A DNA stretch of 64,000 bases from Hathewaya histolytica (GCF_901482605.1 NZ_LR590481.1:2108001-2172000); one strand, 5' to 3'. Counted from the first letter of the stretch, positions 26,241 to 35,705 are shown. Numbers and translations are program-made. Notes: generated by a model not told the origin, from the sequence alone.

Positions 26241-27527
26241 TTATTCTGCCTTTTTTTTATTTGAATATTGCATTATGAAATAAAATGGAACGCCTATTAA
26301 TAATCCACCTAATCCCCAAACTATTTGTTGCATAGATGATTGTATTAAAAGCCAAAAGCTTACTAAAACTGCTATAATAGGAATTACTGGACCAAATGGT
26401 ACTCTAAAAGAACTAGTTAAGTTCTTATTTTTTCTTAAGACAATTATAGCTAAACATGTTGGAACATATTGAACAAATCTTGAAACTACACTAATAGCTG
26501 CTAAAGTAGTGAAACTTCCTGATAGAGCTATTGGAATAGCTAATAAAACAGTAATAATAATTGCAACATATGGTGTTCCTTTTTTACTTTGTTTAGCAAC
26601 TACCTTAGGTACTAAACCATCTTCAGCTAAGGCAACTCCACTACGAGGAGTTATAAATGCAGCAGCTACGTTAATTCCACCAATTGAAATTAAAGTTCCT
26701 GCAGCTACTAAAGCACTTCCAAATGGTCCCATAATAGTTCTTGCAACTGCTTGAATTGGAGTAAGTTCAGTAGATAGTTGTTTTCCTAAAACTCCAATAG
26801 AAATTACTTGTAGCAATATATAGAATATAGATACTATAAACATAACTATAATTATTGCTTTTGGTAGATTTTTTTGTGGTTCTTCCATGTCTTTTGCAGC
26901 TACTGCTATTGATTCAAAACCGGTAAATGCATAAAACATTAATAATGCTGTTGCTCCGAAAGAACCTGATACATAACTTCCGTTAGGTCCTGAGAATATT
27001 GGAGTGAAATTATTTCCGTTAATAAAGAATATTCCTACGGCGATAACAATTATTAAAGGAACTAATTTAGAAACAGTAATAATATTTCCAAGGATTTTAG
27101 AAAGATTAACTCCTAAAATATTTACAATTCCTAATCCTACAAGAATACCTACTACAATTAAATTGTGGGTAAATGGTTTTTCTGCTGGAGCCCATACCTT
27201 TCCAAGTGCAGTTGCAAATGCAACTGCCATGGCTGCCCACGCTATAATACTAATAGCCCATTTCATAAAACCAACTTCAAAACCTACAAAATCACCAAAT
27301 GCCTCTTTAGCATAAATATAAGGTCCACCATTTTTGCTAAACATACCTGCAGCTTCTGCAAAACAAAGAGCAATACTGATAACAAGTAACATATCAAATA
27401 ATATAACTCCAATACTAGCTGGTCCTATAAGTGCCATTGCTTTATTTGGAAGTAAGAATATACCTGAACCTATAATTGCGTTTAAACCTAATAGAATAAT
27501 ACTTGGAAGTTTCAATTTATCTTTCAC
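26241..27527 (-). CDS. APC-superfamily amino-acid permease
   Basis: 428 residues with about twelve membrane helices. The first helix has the APC motif LNAIIGSGIFLLPNKAM, and helix six has AFTGFESIAVAAKDMEEPQKNLP, the conserved stretch of this superfamily. It would import an amino acid or related amine by proton coupling, or exchange it. Position between the amidotransferase and RidA suggests the substrate of the lyase. The specific substrate cannot be read from sequence. The start is GTG at 27527. Confidence 0.9.
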   Translation of the reverse strand: MKDKLKLPSIILLGLNAIIGSGIFLLPNKAMALIGPASIGVILFDMLLVISIALCFAEAAGMFSKNGGPYIYAKEAFGDFVGFEVGFMKWAISIIAWAAMAVAFATALGKVWAPAEKPFTHNLIVVGILVGLGIVNILGVNLSKILGNIITVSKLVPLIIVIAVGIFFINGNNFTPIFSGPNGSYVSGSFGATALLMFYAFTGFESIAVAAKDMEEPQKNLPKAIIIVMFIVSIFYILLQVISIGVLGKQLSTELTPIQAVARTIMGPFGSALVAAGTLISIGGINVAAAFITPRSGVALAEDGLVPKVVAKQSKKGTPYVAIIITVLLAIPIALSGSFTTLAAISVVSRFVQYVPTCLAIIVLRKNKNLTSSFRVPFGPVIPIIAVLVSFWLLIQSSMQQIVWGLGGLLIGVPFYFIMQYSNKKKAE

Positions 27528-27543
27528 AATTCACCATTCCTTA

Positions 27544-28275
27544 TTATTTATTATTTTTTGCTAAGTTGATAATATGTTTAAACAAATCTAACATGGAGCT
27601 TTCTGTTGCTGCCATCATTTCTGGATGCCATTGAGTTCCAAATATAGGCTCTCCAGCACTACTTTCAATAGCTTCTACTACTCCGTCTGAAGCATAAGCT
27701 ACAGCTTTAAGAGAAGGAGCCACATCTTTTATAATTTGGTGATGGAAACTATTTGTTCTTATATCTGTTCCCAAAATAGAGGCAAGCATACTATCTTTTT
27801 CTACTTTCACAGAATGAGTACCTAAACTTGGAGAATGTCCTTGGGAATGTTTAATGCATTTTTTTTCTCTAGAAGATAGATCTTGATAAAGTGTTCCTCC
27901 ATGTGCTACATTAATAATTTGAAAACCTCTACAAATCCCGAAAACAGGAATTTGTTTTTTCTTAGCTGCAGCCACTAATGCAAAATCAAATTCATCACGT
28001 TCTGGAAATACTTCCCCTAACTTTTGATCCGGTTCCTCATTATAATTCAATGGAAAAACATCATGCCCACCTGATAAAATTAATCCATCAATATGCTCAA
28101 CTGTGATTTCTACTAATGACTTATCTTTAGAAAAAGGAATTATAAATGGAATCCCTCCTGCATTAATAACAGCTTGTACGTAATCATCGTTTACATAAGA
28201 ACGCTTATATCCTGGGAACATACCTCCATTATCAATTATTAAACTACCTGATATTCCAATAACGGGTTTATCCAT
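27544..28275 (-). CDS. Class-I amidotransferase-like hydrolase (peptidase C26 / PuuD type)
   Basis: 243 residues. The nucleophile elbow is FGICRGFQIINVAHGG, with the downstream THSVKVEKDS, the catalytic His and Glu in FGTQWHPEMM, and the N-terminal PVIGISGSLI start. This places it among gamma-glutamyl-GABA hydrolases and relatives. It likely removes gamma-glutamyl groups from an amine or amino acid. In this operon a gamma-glutamylated amino acid substrate is plausible but unproven. TAGGAGGTA supports ATG at 28275. It lies 13 bases after the lyase gene. Confidence 0.88.
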   Translation of the reverse strand: MDKPVIGISGSLIIDNGGMFPGYKRSYVNDDYVQAVINAGGIPFIIPFSKDKSLVEITVEHIDGLILSGGHDVFPLNYNEEPDQKLGEVFPERDEFDFALVAAAKKKQIPVFGICRGFQIINVAHGGTLYQDLSSREKKCIKHSQGHSPSLGTHSVKVEKDSMLASILGTDIRTNSFHHQIIKDVAPSLKAVAYASDGVVEAIESSAGEPIFGTQWHPEMMAATESSMLDLFKHIINLAKNNK

Positions 28276-28287
28276 CTTTAGTACCTC

Positions 28288-29427
28288 CTATAATTTATTT
28301 AAAGAATTATTTAAGTCCTCAATTAAATCTTCAACATCCTCAACACCTACAGAAAGTCTAAGTAAACCATCTGAAATTCCTTGTTTTATTCTTTCTTCTC
28401 TAGAGACACATGCATGTGACATTTTCGCTGGATAAGATAAAATAGATTCTACTCCACCTAAACTAACCGCTACAATAGGAACTTTTACATTTTCTAAAAA
28501 CTTAACAACATTTTCATAAGTTTCTAAATCAAATGATATTATAACCCCACCATTTTCCGCTTGTTTCATATGAATTTCATGACCTTCATGTGACTTAAGA
28601 CCTGGATAGAAAACTTTTTTAACTTTAGGATGTTTTTCTAAGAATTCAGCTATCTTTATAGCATTTTCTACTGATTTTTCCATTCTTAAATGCATAGTTT
28701 TTAATCCTCTTAATAATAACCAGCAATCTTCTACGCCTAAAATACCACCCATTGTGATTTGAAGGCATTTTAATCTTGTAGCAATCTCTTCATTATTAGT
28801 AGATACTAAACCTGCAACAACATCACTATGACCATTTAAAAATTTTGTAGCACTATTTATAGAAATATCAACACCTAAAGAAAAAGGTTTTTGATACATA
28901 GGTGACATAAAAGTGTTATCCATAATTGTTAATATACCTTTTGATTTTGCTAATTCTGTAACTTTTCTTATATCAGTAATTTTTAAAGTAGGATTAGAAG
29001 GAGTCTCTATATAAAATGCCTTTGTTCTTTCAGTAATTGCACCCTCCCAACAATCAACTGAGGTTTCATCAACAAATGTAACATCAACCCCAAATCTCGG
29101 TAAAACTTCTGTGAAAAGTTGGAAGGCACCTCCATACACATCTTGACAAGCTACGATATGATCTCCTTTTGAAAATAAAAGAAGTACATTACTAATTGCT
29201 GCCATTCCTGAAGAAAAAGCAAAGCCATATTTACTGTCATCTAAACAACAAATAGCTTCTTCTACTGCTGTACGTGTTGGATTTCCAAATCTAGTATATG
29301 TAAATTCTTGTCCTCTATCCATGTCTATCTGATGAAAAGTTGAAGTTTGATATTTAGGTACAGATGCAGCCCCTGTTACTTCATCTACAACTGTATATCC
29401 GTGTAATAACTTAGTTCCGTATTTCAT
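28288..29427 (-). CDS. Cys/Met-metabolism PLP enzyme (cystathionine gamma-lyase / methionine gamma-lyase type)
   Basis: About 379 residues from ATG at 29427, nine bases after GGAG. The GTG at 29433 is too close to that site. It has YTRFGNPTRTAVEEAI, SSGMAAISNVLLLF (PLP phosphate loop), YIETPSNPTLKITD, the aldimine Asp in TIMDNTFMSP, and the Schiff-base Lys in SATKFLNGHSD. These are the trans-sulfuration fold-type I signatures. It cleaves or makes C-S bonds in cysteine, cystathionine or methionine. The RidA partner favours an elimination reaction releasing an enamine. Gamma-lyase versus gamma-synthase cannot be fixed here. Confidence 0.9.
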   Translation of the reverse strand: MKYGTKLLHGYTVVDEVTGAASVPKYQTSTFHQIDMDRGQEFTYTRFGNPTRTAVEEAICCLDDSKYGFAFSSGMAAISNVLLLFSKGDHIVACQDVYGGAFQLFTEVLPRFGVDVTFVDETSVDCWEGAITERTKAFYIETPSNPTLKITDIRKVTELAKSKGILTIMDNTFMSPMYQKPFSLGVDISINSATKFLNGHSDVVAGLVSTNNEEIATRLKCLQITMGGILGVEDCWLLLRGLKTMHLRMEKSVENAIKIAEFLEKHPKVKKVFYPGLKSHEGHEIHMKQAENGGVIISFDLETYENVVKFLENVKVPIVAVSLGGVESILSYPAKMSHACVSREERIKQGISDGLLRLSVGVEDVEDLIEDLNNSLNKL

Positions 29428-29469
29428 TAGCACAATCTCCTTTTAATAATAATTTATTATTATGTTTTT

Positions 29470-29498
29470 ATTATAATTGCAAAAAATTTGTGTGTCAA
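29470..29498 (-). promoter_or_regulatory. Consensus sigma-A promoter of the catabolic operon
   Basis: Minus strand: perfect TTGACA (29498-29493), 17-base spacer, perfect TATAAT (29475-29470). The start ATG at 29427 lies about 43 bases past the -10. This is the best promoter match I found in the window. Confidence 0.88.
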
Positions 29499-29919
29499 TA
29501 AAAAATAATATAAAATTTCTGAATAATTTAAAGTTTCATTCTTAAATTACAACAACTTTTCCCCTTTTATTACAATTTTATCTTTTATATTTATTTTAAA
29601 GTCTAATATTTATATAAACTGTTATATATGTAGTGAGAAAATTTTATCACATTTAATTATTTTAATAATTTTTTATAATCTTCAAATGCCAAATATTTTT
29701 AATATACTAAACTTAAATAGTAAATTAAAAGTTAAGGCTTTTCCAAAAGATTTTATTTACTATATTGATTTTTCCCGCCACATAGTATATCTTAGGAATT
29801 AAAGCGAATATTTATTTAATATGATTTTTAAATCACTAAACTTTTTATAATAAATATTGTCAGGAATTTTATATAATTTTATTTAAAATATAAAGTTTAA
29901 TGGTGTTGAGGTGAATAAC
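29499..29919. other. Divergent regulatory region upstream of the lyase operon and its regulator
   Basis: About 420 bases without coding. Besides the operon promoter and the palindrome at 29633-29650 it is featureless AT-rich DNA. A TATAAT near 29847 may serve the plus-strand regulator. I looked for SAM (S-box) and T-box signatures and saw none. Confidence 0.45.
29633..29650. promoter_or_regulatory. 18-bp near-perfect palindrome, candidate operator
   Basis: GTGAGAAAATTTTATCAC is a dyad with only one mismatched pair (positions 5 and 14). It sits between the lyase operon promoter and the divergent regulator gene, so it is a plausible site for that regulator. No U-tail, so it is not a terminator. 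Confidence 0.45.
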
Positions 29920-30597
29920 ATGGACTTAGATAATATAAATCCTATATTAAAAAGATATATCCCTTTAGTTGAATTCTTAGGAAATGTCTTAGGGAAAAAT
30001 AGTGAAGTAGTTTTACATGACTTATGTAATTTAGATAATTCAATAATCGCCATATCTAATGGTCATGTATCGGGAAGAACAGTAGGTGCCCCCATAACTA
30101 ATTTCGCTTTAAAAATGATAAGAAATGAAAAAAATAATAAAAACAAAAAATATATGCTTAATTATAATGGTTATAGTAAATTTAATTGTGAACTAAAATC
30201 CTCTACATTCTTTATTAGAGATAGTAAAGACACTCTTATAGGTCTTTTATGCATTAATACAGATGAAACTATATTCCATAAATTAAAAGAAGTAACTTCT
30301 CTTTTAGAAGACAATTTTAACATTCTTCAACCTGAAAAAAATAACCTTATTCTAGAGGATACTGAACGCTTTACTTCATCAATAGAAGAAATAGTTGAAA
30401 ATGCAATAAATGACGTACTTCTTATGAAAAATAAGAATATAAATGAATTAAAACAACACGACAGATTAGAAATCATAGCTAACCTAAATAGTGATGGTGT
30501 ATTTTTATTGAAAGGTGCTGTAACTGAGCTAGCTAAACAATTAAAAATCTCCGAACCAACTATTTATAGATATCTTCAAAAAATAAAGAGTATGTAA
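29920..30597 (+). CDS. YheO/DauR-like transcriptional regulator (PAS-like plus HTH)
   Basis: About 225 residues from ATG at 29920, five bases after GAGGTGA. The GTG at 29911 overlaps that site. The N-terminal domain has LVEFLGNVLGKNSEVVLHDL and SIIAISNGHVSGRTVGAP, the YheO-type PAS-like sensor. The C-terminus has an HTH (LKGAVTELAKQLKISEPTIY) that completes the DauR/YheO layout. DauR in Pseudomonas represses D-arginine catabolism. Here the divergent lyase-amidotransferase-permease-RidA operon is the natural target. Ligand and sign of control are inferred. Confidence 0.85.
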   Translation: MDLDNINPILKRYIPLVEFLGNVLGKNSEVVLHDLCNLDNSIIAISNGHVSGRTVGAPITNFALKMIRNEKNNKNKKYMLNYNGYSKFNCELKSSTFFIRDSKDTLIGLLCINTDETIFHKLKEVTSLLEDNFNILQPEKNNLILEDTERFTSSIEEIVENAINDVLLMKNKNINELKQHDRLEIIANLNSDGVFLLKGAVTELAKQLKISEPTIYRYLQKIKSM

Positions 30598-30628
30598 TTG
30601 TATATGTTTTTTATAAGAAAATTAAAAT

Positions 30629-30664
30629 CAAATTAATCATATTACGTGTTCTATGATTAATTTG
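30629..30664 (+). terminator. First of two tandem hairpins after the YheO-like gene
   Basis: Perfect 13-bp arms (30629-30641 and 30652-30664) with a 10-base loop, no good U-tail. It sits directly before the stronger palindrome at 30667-30712. Confidence 0.45.
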
Positions 30665-30666
30665 CA

Positions 30667-30712
30667 AAAAAGCTTCAAATTCTTATTTATAAATAAGAAT
30701 TTGAAGCTTTTT
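30667..30712. terminator. Bidirectional terminator, 46-bp palindrome
   Basis: A perfect dyad with arms 30667-30689 and 30690-30712, bordered by A5 and T5. It separates the convergent regulator and MATE genes and overlaps the MATE stop. Confidence 0.9.
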
Positions 30713-32072
30713 AATTGAAATTTATTTTACTTAAAGTTGAACTAAATTCTCTATAAAATAATATTCCTGTTACCGTTGCTGCTATTATATCTGATATTGG
30801 CTCTGCTAAAAATACTGCAAAAACTTTATTTGACATGAACTTAGGCAATATTAAAACAAGTGGTATTAATAAAAATACCTTCCTAAGTAATGCTAAAAAC
30901 AAGGAAGTTTTAGCATTTCCTAAAGCAATAAATGTCTGTTGACAAGCTATTTGTACTCCTAATGCAAAAGCCCCTCCCATATATATTCTAAGTCCCTGTG
31001 TGGCCATGCCTATTATAGCTTTATCACTTGTAAATAGTTTGGAGAATAATCCTGGTAATACCATAATAAATAACCAAAACAATATACTATAAGTCACTGT
31101 TGAGATACATAAATATTTAAAGGTCTCTGTCATTCTTCCTTTATTCTTAGCACCATAATTATAGCTCATTATAGGTTGTGCACCCTGAGTTAATCCTGAT
31201 AGTGGTAAGAATGTAAATTGCATAGCAGCAGATAATATTGTCATTGCACCTACTGCCACATCTCCGCCATACTTTTGTAAGTTAGCATTAAATGCTATAA
31301 TAATAAAACTTTCTGTTACTTGCATTACAAAAGGAGACAGTCCTAATAACAATACTGGTCCCATTATTCTTTTATCTATCTTAAAATTTTCTTTTCTTAA
31401 TTTTAAATTAGTCTTCTCACCTTTTAAAAAGTGAATTACCCAAATGGCTGATATAGCTTGAGATATAACTGTTGCAAGTGCCGCACCTTTTACGTCCATT
31501 TTAAATCCATATATAAAAATCGGATCTAATATTATATTTACAACAGCTCCAATTGATACAGTGATCATACTTATTTTTGCAAATCCTTGAGAGCTTATAA
31601 AAGGATTCATTCCTATTGCCAACTGAACAAAAATTGTTCCTAAGGTATATATTTTCATATATTCTAATGCATAAGGTAATGTCTTTTCACTTGCTCCAAA
31701 GAGGACTAATAATTTCTCATTAAATATTAAAAAGAAAATCGTTAATATAACTGATATTACAATTAAAGTTATAAAACAATTTCCCATAATCTCTTCTGCT
31801 GATTTATTATTCTTCTCCCCCATTTTAATAGAAGCCCTTGGCGCTCCTCCCATGCCTACCAATACAGAAAATGCTGATATAATAATTAAAAGCGGTGCCG
31901 TAACCCCTAGACCTGTTAAGGCATTTCCTCCTACTTCTGGAATATGACCTATATACATTCTATCAACCATATTATAAAGTAAGCTAACTAACTGCCCTAT
32001 TATAGCTGGTATGGCTAAGGAAAATAATAAACTCTTTACATTCTCTGTTCCTAAAGGATTTCTCTCCTCCAT
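30711..32072 (-). CDS. MATE-family multidrug efflux transporter
   Basis: 453 residues with twelve membrane helices in two similar halves. The start ENVKSLLFSLAIPAIIGQLVSLLYNMVDRMYIG is typical of NorM/MepA-like MATE proteins, with SGLTQGAQPIMSYNYGAKN opening the second half. It exports cationic compounds using sodium or proton gradients. The marR-like gene lies 11 bases upstream on the same strand, suggesting an autoregulated drug-efflux pair. The substrate is unknown. GTAGGGGG precedes the ATG. Confidence 0.92.
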   Translation of the reverse strand: MEERNPLGTENVKSLLFSLAIPAIIGQLVSLLYNMVDRMYIGHIPEVGGNALTGLGVTAPLLIIISAFSVLVGMGGAPRASIKMGEKNNKSAEEIMGNCFITLIVISVILTIFFLIFNEKLLVLFGASEKTLPYALEYMKIYTLGTIFVQLAIGMNPFISSQGFAKISMITVSIGAVVNIILDPIFIYGFKMDVKGAALATVISQAISAIWVIHFLKGEKTNLKLRKENFKIDKRIMGPVLLLGLSPFVMQVTESFIIIAFNANLQKYGGDVAVGAMTILSAAMQFTFLPLSGLTQGAQPIMSYNYGAKNKGRMTETFKYLCISTVTYSILFWLFIMVLPGLFSKLFTSDKAIIGMATQGLRIYMGGAFALGVQIACQQTFIALGNAKTSLFLALLRKVFLLIPLVLILPKFMSNKVFAVFLAEPISDIIAATVTGILFYREFSSTLSKINFN

Positions 32073-32083
32073 TTCTTAACCCC

Positions 32084-32533
32084 CTACTCTATTTCTATAG
32101 ATTTTATATTGTTTAACATTTTATTATTAATCTCTAAAAATATTTGAAAATCCTTACTATCTATACCTTTAACTAATTGTGTTTTAAATTTTTCATTTAT
32201 TTTTTTTACTTCTTTAATTAAATTATCCTCTTCATCTACAATTCTAAGATACACGGATCTACCATCTTCAGGATTCTCCTTTAATTCAATTATCTTCTTA
32301 ATTACTAATGAATGAACAGCACGGGATACTAACCCCTTAGAAATTCCTCTACACATGCTAATATCACTTGCTGTAATATTTTTATCTGAATTATTCACTA
32401 AAAAAGTTAATACATCTATTTCTGATGGTGCTAATTCAAAATCTGCTAGTAACTTTTCCATGTATTTTTTATACTTTTTTATTATTTGAAAATAAATATA
32501 AAAAATACTAGATTCTTCTTTGTAAAAAGACAT
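32084..32533 (-). CDS. MarR-family transcriptional regulator
   Basis: 149 residues. Winged helix with LAPSEIDVLTFLVNNSDKNIT, the recognition helix region ISKGLVSRAVHSLVIKKII, and a wing ENPEDGRSVYLRIVDEE. It probably represses itself and the adjacent MATE gene, with release by a drug-like ligand. The palindrome it binds was not clearly identified upstream. AAAGAGGG precedes ATG at 32533. Confidence 0.9.
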   Translation of the reverse strand: MSFYKEESSIFYIYFQIIKKYKKYMEKLLADFELAPSEIDVLTFLVNNSDKNITASDISMCRGISKGLVSRAVHSLVIKKIIELKENPEDGRSVYLRIVDEEDNLIKEVKKINEKFKTQLVKGIDSKDFQIFLEINNKMLNNIKSIEIE

Positions 32534-32765
32534 TTATAAACCCTCTTTCAATTTAGTTTATTTTTAAACTATATTTATTAGTATATATATCTTTAGTTCA
32601 AAAATCAACTAAAATAAGTGTTAATTCACCTTTTATTTATAATTGTTTTATTAAGAGATTAATATTAATATATACCTGTTAGTATATTAAATAATTGGGA
32701 TAAAATATTTTATTGAAAATAAGAAGATTATTATGTTTTATAAATAAATCATTAATTAACGTGTT

Positions 32766-32909
32766 TTAGTCTATATAGGAATGGGGTTGTCGCCGATAAA
32801 TACTCCACAATTTTCTCCCCAAACTATCTTTAGTATTCACTGTTTTCACTTTTAGGTGCATATTGTTATTTGAATATCTAAAATCAATTTCAAATAAAGC
32901 AAGTATGTT
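32766..32909 (-). pseudogene. Possible coding remnant, unidentified
   Basis: A 47-codon minus-strand frame, open only from the stop at 32910-32912. It encodes LALFEIDFRYSNNN followed, from an internal ATG at 32861, by basic sequence ending GRKLWSIYRRQPHSYID. It has no ribosome site. It is locally GC-richer (about 32780-32825) than its surroundings, which hints at a fragment of a transferred gene. I do not recognise the family. Confidence 0.25.
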
Positions 32910-32949
32910 CTATTCAGAGCTTTATAAAAAACATAAACTTCTATTTAAT

Positions 32950-33122
32950 TTTTTTATTTAATAACTCTATTAATTATTATTGATAGCATATTCTCTATAA
33001 TACATGCAAATTTAAATTTAAATAAAACAATAGATTTTTATTCTAAAGCTATAAAAACTTTTAGTGGTGAATCAATTATTGATGAATTAAAAGAATTTTT
33101 ACATTTAAAAAGTAATGCTTAG
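32950..33122 (+). pseudogene. Possible 3' fragment of a lost gene
   Basis: A plus-strand open frame without any start or ribosome site, ending FSGESIIDELKEFLHLKSNA and then a stop. It is followed 18 bases later by a strong terminator, as a real gene end would be. I read it as a relic, with low confidence. The family is not recognised. Confidence 0.25.
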
Positions 33123-33139
33123 GTGCCATATTAAATATT

Positions 33140-33182
33140 AAAATAATAAAAGGAGGTTTTTCAAACCTCCTTTTATTATTTT
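33140..33182 (+). terminator. Strong intrinsic terminator (apparently orphan)
   Basis: 20-bp perfect arms (33140-33159 and 33163-33182) with a 3-base loop, AAGGAGG in the stem and a U-rich 3' arm. No intact gene lies immediately upstream, which supports the reading that a plus-strand gene was lost here. Confidence 0.75.
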
Positions 33183-33268
33183 GCATTATACTTCTATCTA
33201 TATCATTTATTTTCGAGAGCTCTTATAATTTCGTAAAACCTCCATATAAAATCATCCACAACCCACTG

Positions 33269-33373
33269 TTATGAAATAGCTTTTATATAATCACCTTGAT
33301 ACAAATAATTTACACCAAAAATAAGTCCTAAAACACATAATAATACTGCTATGTACTTACTTTTCCCCTTCAT
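33269..33373 (-). CDS. 34-aa single-pass membrane peptide
   Basis: Minus-strand ATG at 33373 follows GGAGG by eight bases. An ATG at 33379 is too near that site. The product begins MKGKSKYIAVLLCVLGLIFG and ends NYLYQGDYIKAIS: three Lys, then one hydrophobic helix of about 16 residues, then a polar tail. Basic start plus helix suggests an inner-membrane microprotein. No neighbour gives a role, and I do not recognise it. The good ribosome site and clean helix make it more than chance. Confidence 0.5.
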   Translation of the reverse strand: MKGKSKYIAVLLCVLGLIFGVNYLYQGDYIKAIS

Positions 33374-33682
33374 CTGCATCCCCTCCGTGTATTATTAAAT
33401 TAATAATACACTAAAAATGAATATAATAAAAGCATATACTATTTCCTAACTTTTATACCCTCCTTGTATTTCAAATTTAAAATTAATTGCAATAATTATT
33501 TAATAGGTTTTATTGCAATCCTTTTTTCCATTGTTTTATATTATACTCCACATAATACCATATTCTACATTTCATTTAGACTTTAAATTAATAAATCGAC
33601 AATTTTTTTAAAATAATGCAAAATGTTTTCTTATAATTAACGATAATGTTAATAAGTATTATTTTACGAGGAGGAAAGACAA
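33374..33682. other. Upstream region of the chemoreceptor gene and the 34-aa peptide
   Basis: 309 AT-rich bases holding two divergent promoters. I see no riboswitch; I looked for c-di-GMP type I elements, which are common before clostridial motility genes, and found none of the usual conserved words. Confidence 0.4.
33619..33646 (+). promoter_or_regulatory. Possible sigma-D (motility) promoter of the chemoreceptor gene
   Basis: CAAA at 33619-33622, 16 bases, then AACGATAA at 33639-33646, near the motility consensus TAAA-N15-GCCGATAA. The -10 is good; the -35 has one mismatch. The start codon is 37 bases downstream. Confidence 0.35.
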
Positions 33683-35689
33683 ATGAAATTTAAAACCATG
33701 AGGGCAAAGATGGTTACATATTTTCTATCACTTTTTTTAGTAATTTGTATTGCAATATCATTTACAACATATATTATGTCAAAAAAAATGATAGAGAAAA
33801 AAGCATCGGATCTTATGTTAGAAGTAAGTAGACAAGCAGTTCAAAGTACGGAGGCACGTATTAACGGTACTATTGATTCATTAGAAACTATAGCAAATAT
33901 GCCAACAATAAAAGATTCAAAATTAGGATGGGATAGAAAGAAGATTATATTAGATGAAGAAGTTAAGTTGCATGAACATGTTAATATGGGCATTGCAGAT
34001 AACAATGGTAATCTAATACAAACTACTGGTGATAAGGTAAATATAAAAGATAGACCTTATTTTCAAAAAGCTATAGGTGGTAAAAGTAATGTATCAGAGC
34101 CTTTTATAAATAAGCTAGATAACAAAACTTTATTAGTAGCATACGCAGTTCCAATTAAAAATGATAATAATATTTTAGGAGTTCTTGTGTGTATAAGAGA
34201 AGGAAATGCCTTAAGTAATATTTCAAATAATATTAAGGTTGGAGAATCTGGAGGAGCGTATGTGCTAGATTCTACAGGAACCATAATAGCTCATAAAAAT
34301 AAAGAAGCTGTTATTAAAAGAGAAAATAGTATAAAGGATTCTAAAGGCAATAGTGAATTAAAAGCAATCGCTGCTATAGAACAGTCTATGATTGAAGGAA
34401 AAGAAGGTATTGGACAATATAAATTTAACGGATCTGAAAAATATATAAGTTATAGCCCAATAAAAAGTACAGGATGGTCTTTAGGTATATATGCACCTAA
34501 AAATGAAGTTTTAAAAGAGGTATCTCAAATTACAAGAAATATAATTATAATATCTATCTTAGGAGTAGGTGCAGCCTTAGTTTGTATTTGGCTTATTTCT
34601 ACACAAATATCTAATAATTTAATATCTATGAAAGATAGTTTAAATATCGTTGCAACAGGGGATTTAACTGCTAATATAGATTCAAAAATAGAGAAAAAAG
34701 AGGATGAGATAGGTCATATGGCAAAGGCTCTATCTAAAACGGTTCTTTCTATAGGCAGTATGATAAATAGTTTAAAAGGAAATTCCTTTGATATAGACAG
34801 TAGAGCAAATAATTTAGCAGCTATATCAGAAGAATTCACAGCTACTACAGAAAATATATCAACAGCAATACAAGAAGTAGCTAGTGGAGCTTCTAGCCAA
34901 GCAGAAGCCTTAACAGAAATAGTATCTATGCTTAATGATTTTAGTGATAAAATAAATTCAACAGTAAATAACATAGAAGAGATAGATGAAATATCTAAAG
35001 ATATAGATGAAAAGGCCAATATTAGCAATAAAGATATGAATACGCTTGTAACTTCTATGGAAAACTTAACCGAAGTATTTGAAAACTTTGAAGCGAAAAT
35101 ATCTACTATGGAATCTAATGTACAAAAGATAAATGAGATAACTAATTTTATAAATGATATATCCGAAAAAACTAACCTTTTAGCTTTAAATGCTGCTATA
35201 GAAGCCGCCCGTGCTGGAGAATCAGGAAAAGGATTTGCAGTAGTAGCAGAGGAAATAAGAAAACTTGCTGAAATGAGTAGAAAATCTTCGGAGGATATAT
35301 ATTCCATAGTAAATGGAGTTTTAGAAGATGCTAATGATATGGTTAAAAGTTCAAAGGACGTAAATGAAAAATTAAATGGTCAAAAATCTATTGCAGATGT
35401 GGCTATGAATTCATTTATTGAAATATCAAATTCCGTTACAGGTATGATACCTAAAATAAAGAATATAAACAGTTCAGCTAATATTATAGAAAAAAATAAG
35501 GATGAAATTTTAACTAAATCAGAAACTATAGCATCTATATCACAGGAAATATCTGCTTCTGCAGAAGAAATATCTGCATCTTCTGAGGAAATGAGTGCAT
35601 CATCAGAAGAAGTGGCTAACACAGCTCAAAGCTTAAATGAAATGACACAGGATATGTTAAATGAAATGAATAAATTTAAAACTGAGTAA
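33683..35689 (+). CDS. Methyl-accepting chemotaxis protein
   Basis: 668 residues. A membrane helix at about 10 to 32, an extracellular double-Cache sensor (about 40 to 280, with [18 protein letters not shown] and [15 protein letters not shown]), a second helix near 285 to 305, HAMP, then the long helical signalling domain. The signalling tip is [20 protein letters not shown] and [17 protein letters not shown], the CheA/CheW contact hairpin. Ser/Glu/Ala-rich helices give methylation sites near the C-terminus. It senses a small extracellular ligand and modulates flagellar bias. The ligand is unknown. GAGGAGG precedes the ATG. Monocistronic. Confidence 0.95.
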   Translation: MKFKTMRAKMVTYFLSLFLVICIAISFTTYIMSKKMIEKKASDLMLEVSRQAVQSTEARINGTIDSLETIANMPTIKDSKLGWDRKKIILDEEVKLHEHVNMGIADNNGNLIQTTGDKVNIKDRPYFQKAIGGKSNVSEPFINKLDNKTLLVAYAVPIKNDNNILGVLVCIREGNALSNISNNIKVGESGGAYVLDSTGTIIAHKNKEAVIKRENSIKDSKGNSELKAIAAIEQSMIEGKEGIGQYKFNGSEKYISYSPIKSTGWSLGIYAPKNEVLKEVSQITRNIIIISILGVGAALVCIWLISTQISNNLISMKDSLNIVATGDLTANIDSKIEKKEDEIGHMAKALSKTVLSIGSMINSLKGNSFDIDSRANNLAAISEEFTATTENISTAIQEVASGASSQAEALTEIVSMLNDFSDKINSTVNNIEEIDEISKDIDEKANISNKDMNTLVTSMENLTEVFENFEAKISTMESNVQKINEITNFINDISEKTNLLALNAAIEAARAGESGKGFAVVAEEIRKLAEMSRKSSEDIYSIVNGVLEDANDMVKSSKDVNEKLNGQKSIADVAMNSFIEISNSVTGMIPKIKNINSSANIIEKNKDEILTKSETIASISQEISASAEEISASSEEMSASSEEVANTAQSLNEMTQDMLNEMNKFKTE

Positions 35690-35705
35690 ACTAATAATTT
35701 AAAAC

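Larger units (their letters stand above)
32534..33139. other. Gene-poor stretch with decayed coding frames
   Basis: About 600 bases between marR and a terminator at 33140. No complete gene is evident. Two short open frames on opposite strands (32766-32909 minus, 32950-33122 plus) have protein-like composition and are listed separately. The rest must hold the marR promoter. Confidence 0.4.

Noticed and set aside
29434-29632. Possible S-box (SAM) or T-box leader of the Cys/Met lyase operon.
   Set aside because: The promoter lies only about 43 bases before the ATG, so there is no room for a riboswitch, and no conserved motif is present.
33374-33682. Possible c-di-GMP riboswitch upstream of the chemoreceptor.
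   Set aside because: None of the conserved type I or II words or the two-stem layout could be found.
34714-35307. A long open frame (197 codons) on the minus strand inside the chemoreceptor gene.
   Set aside because: It mirrors the biased codons of the MCP signalling helices, has no ribosome site and no family features.
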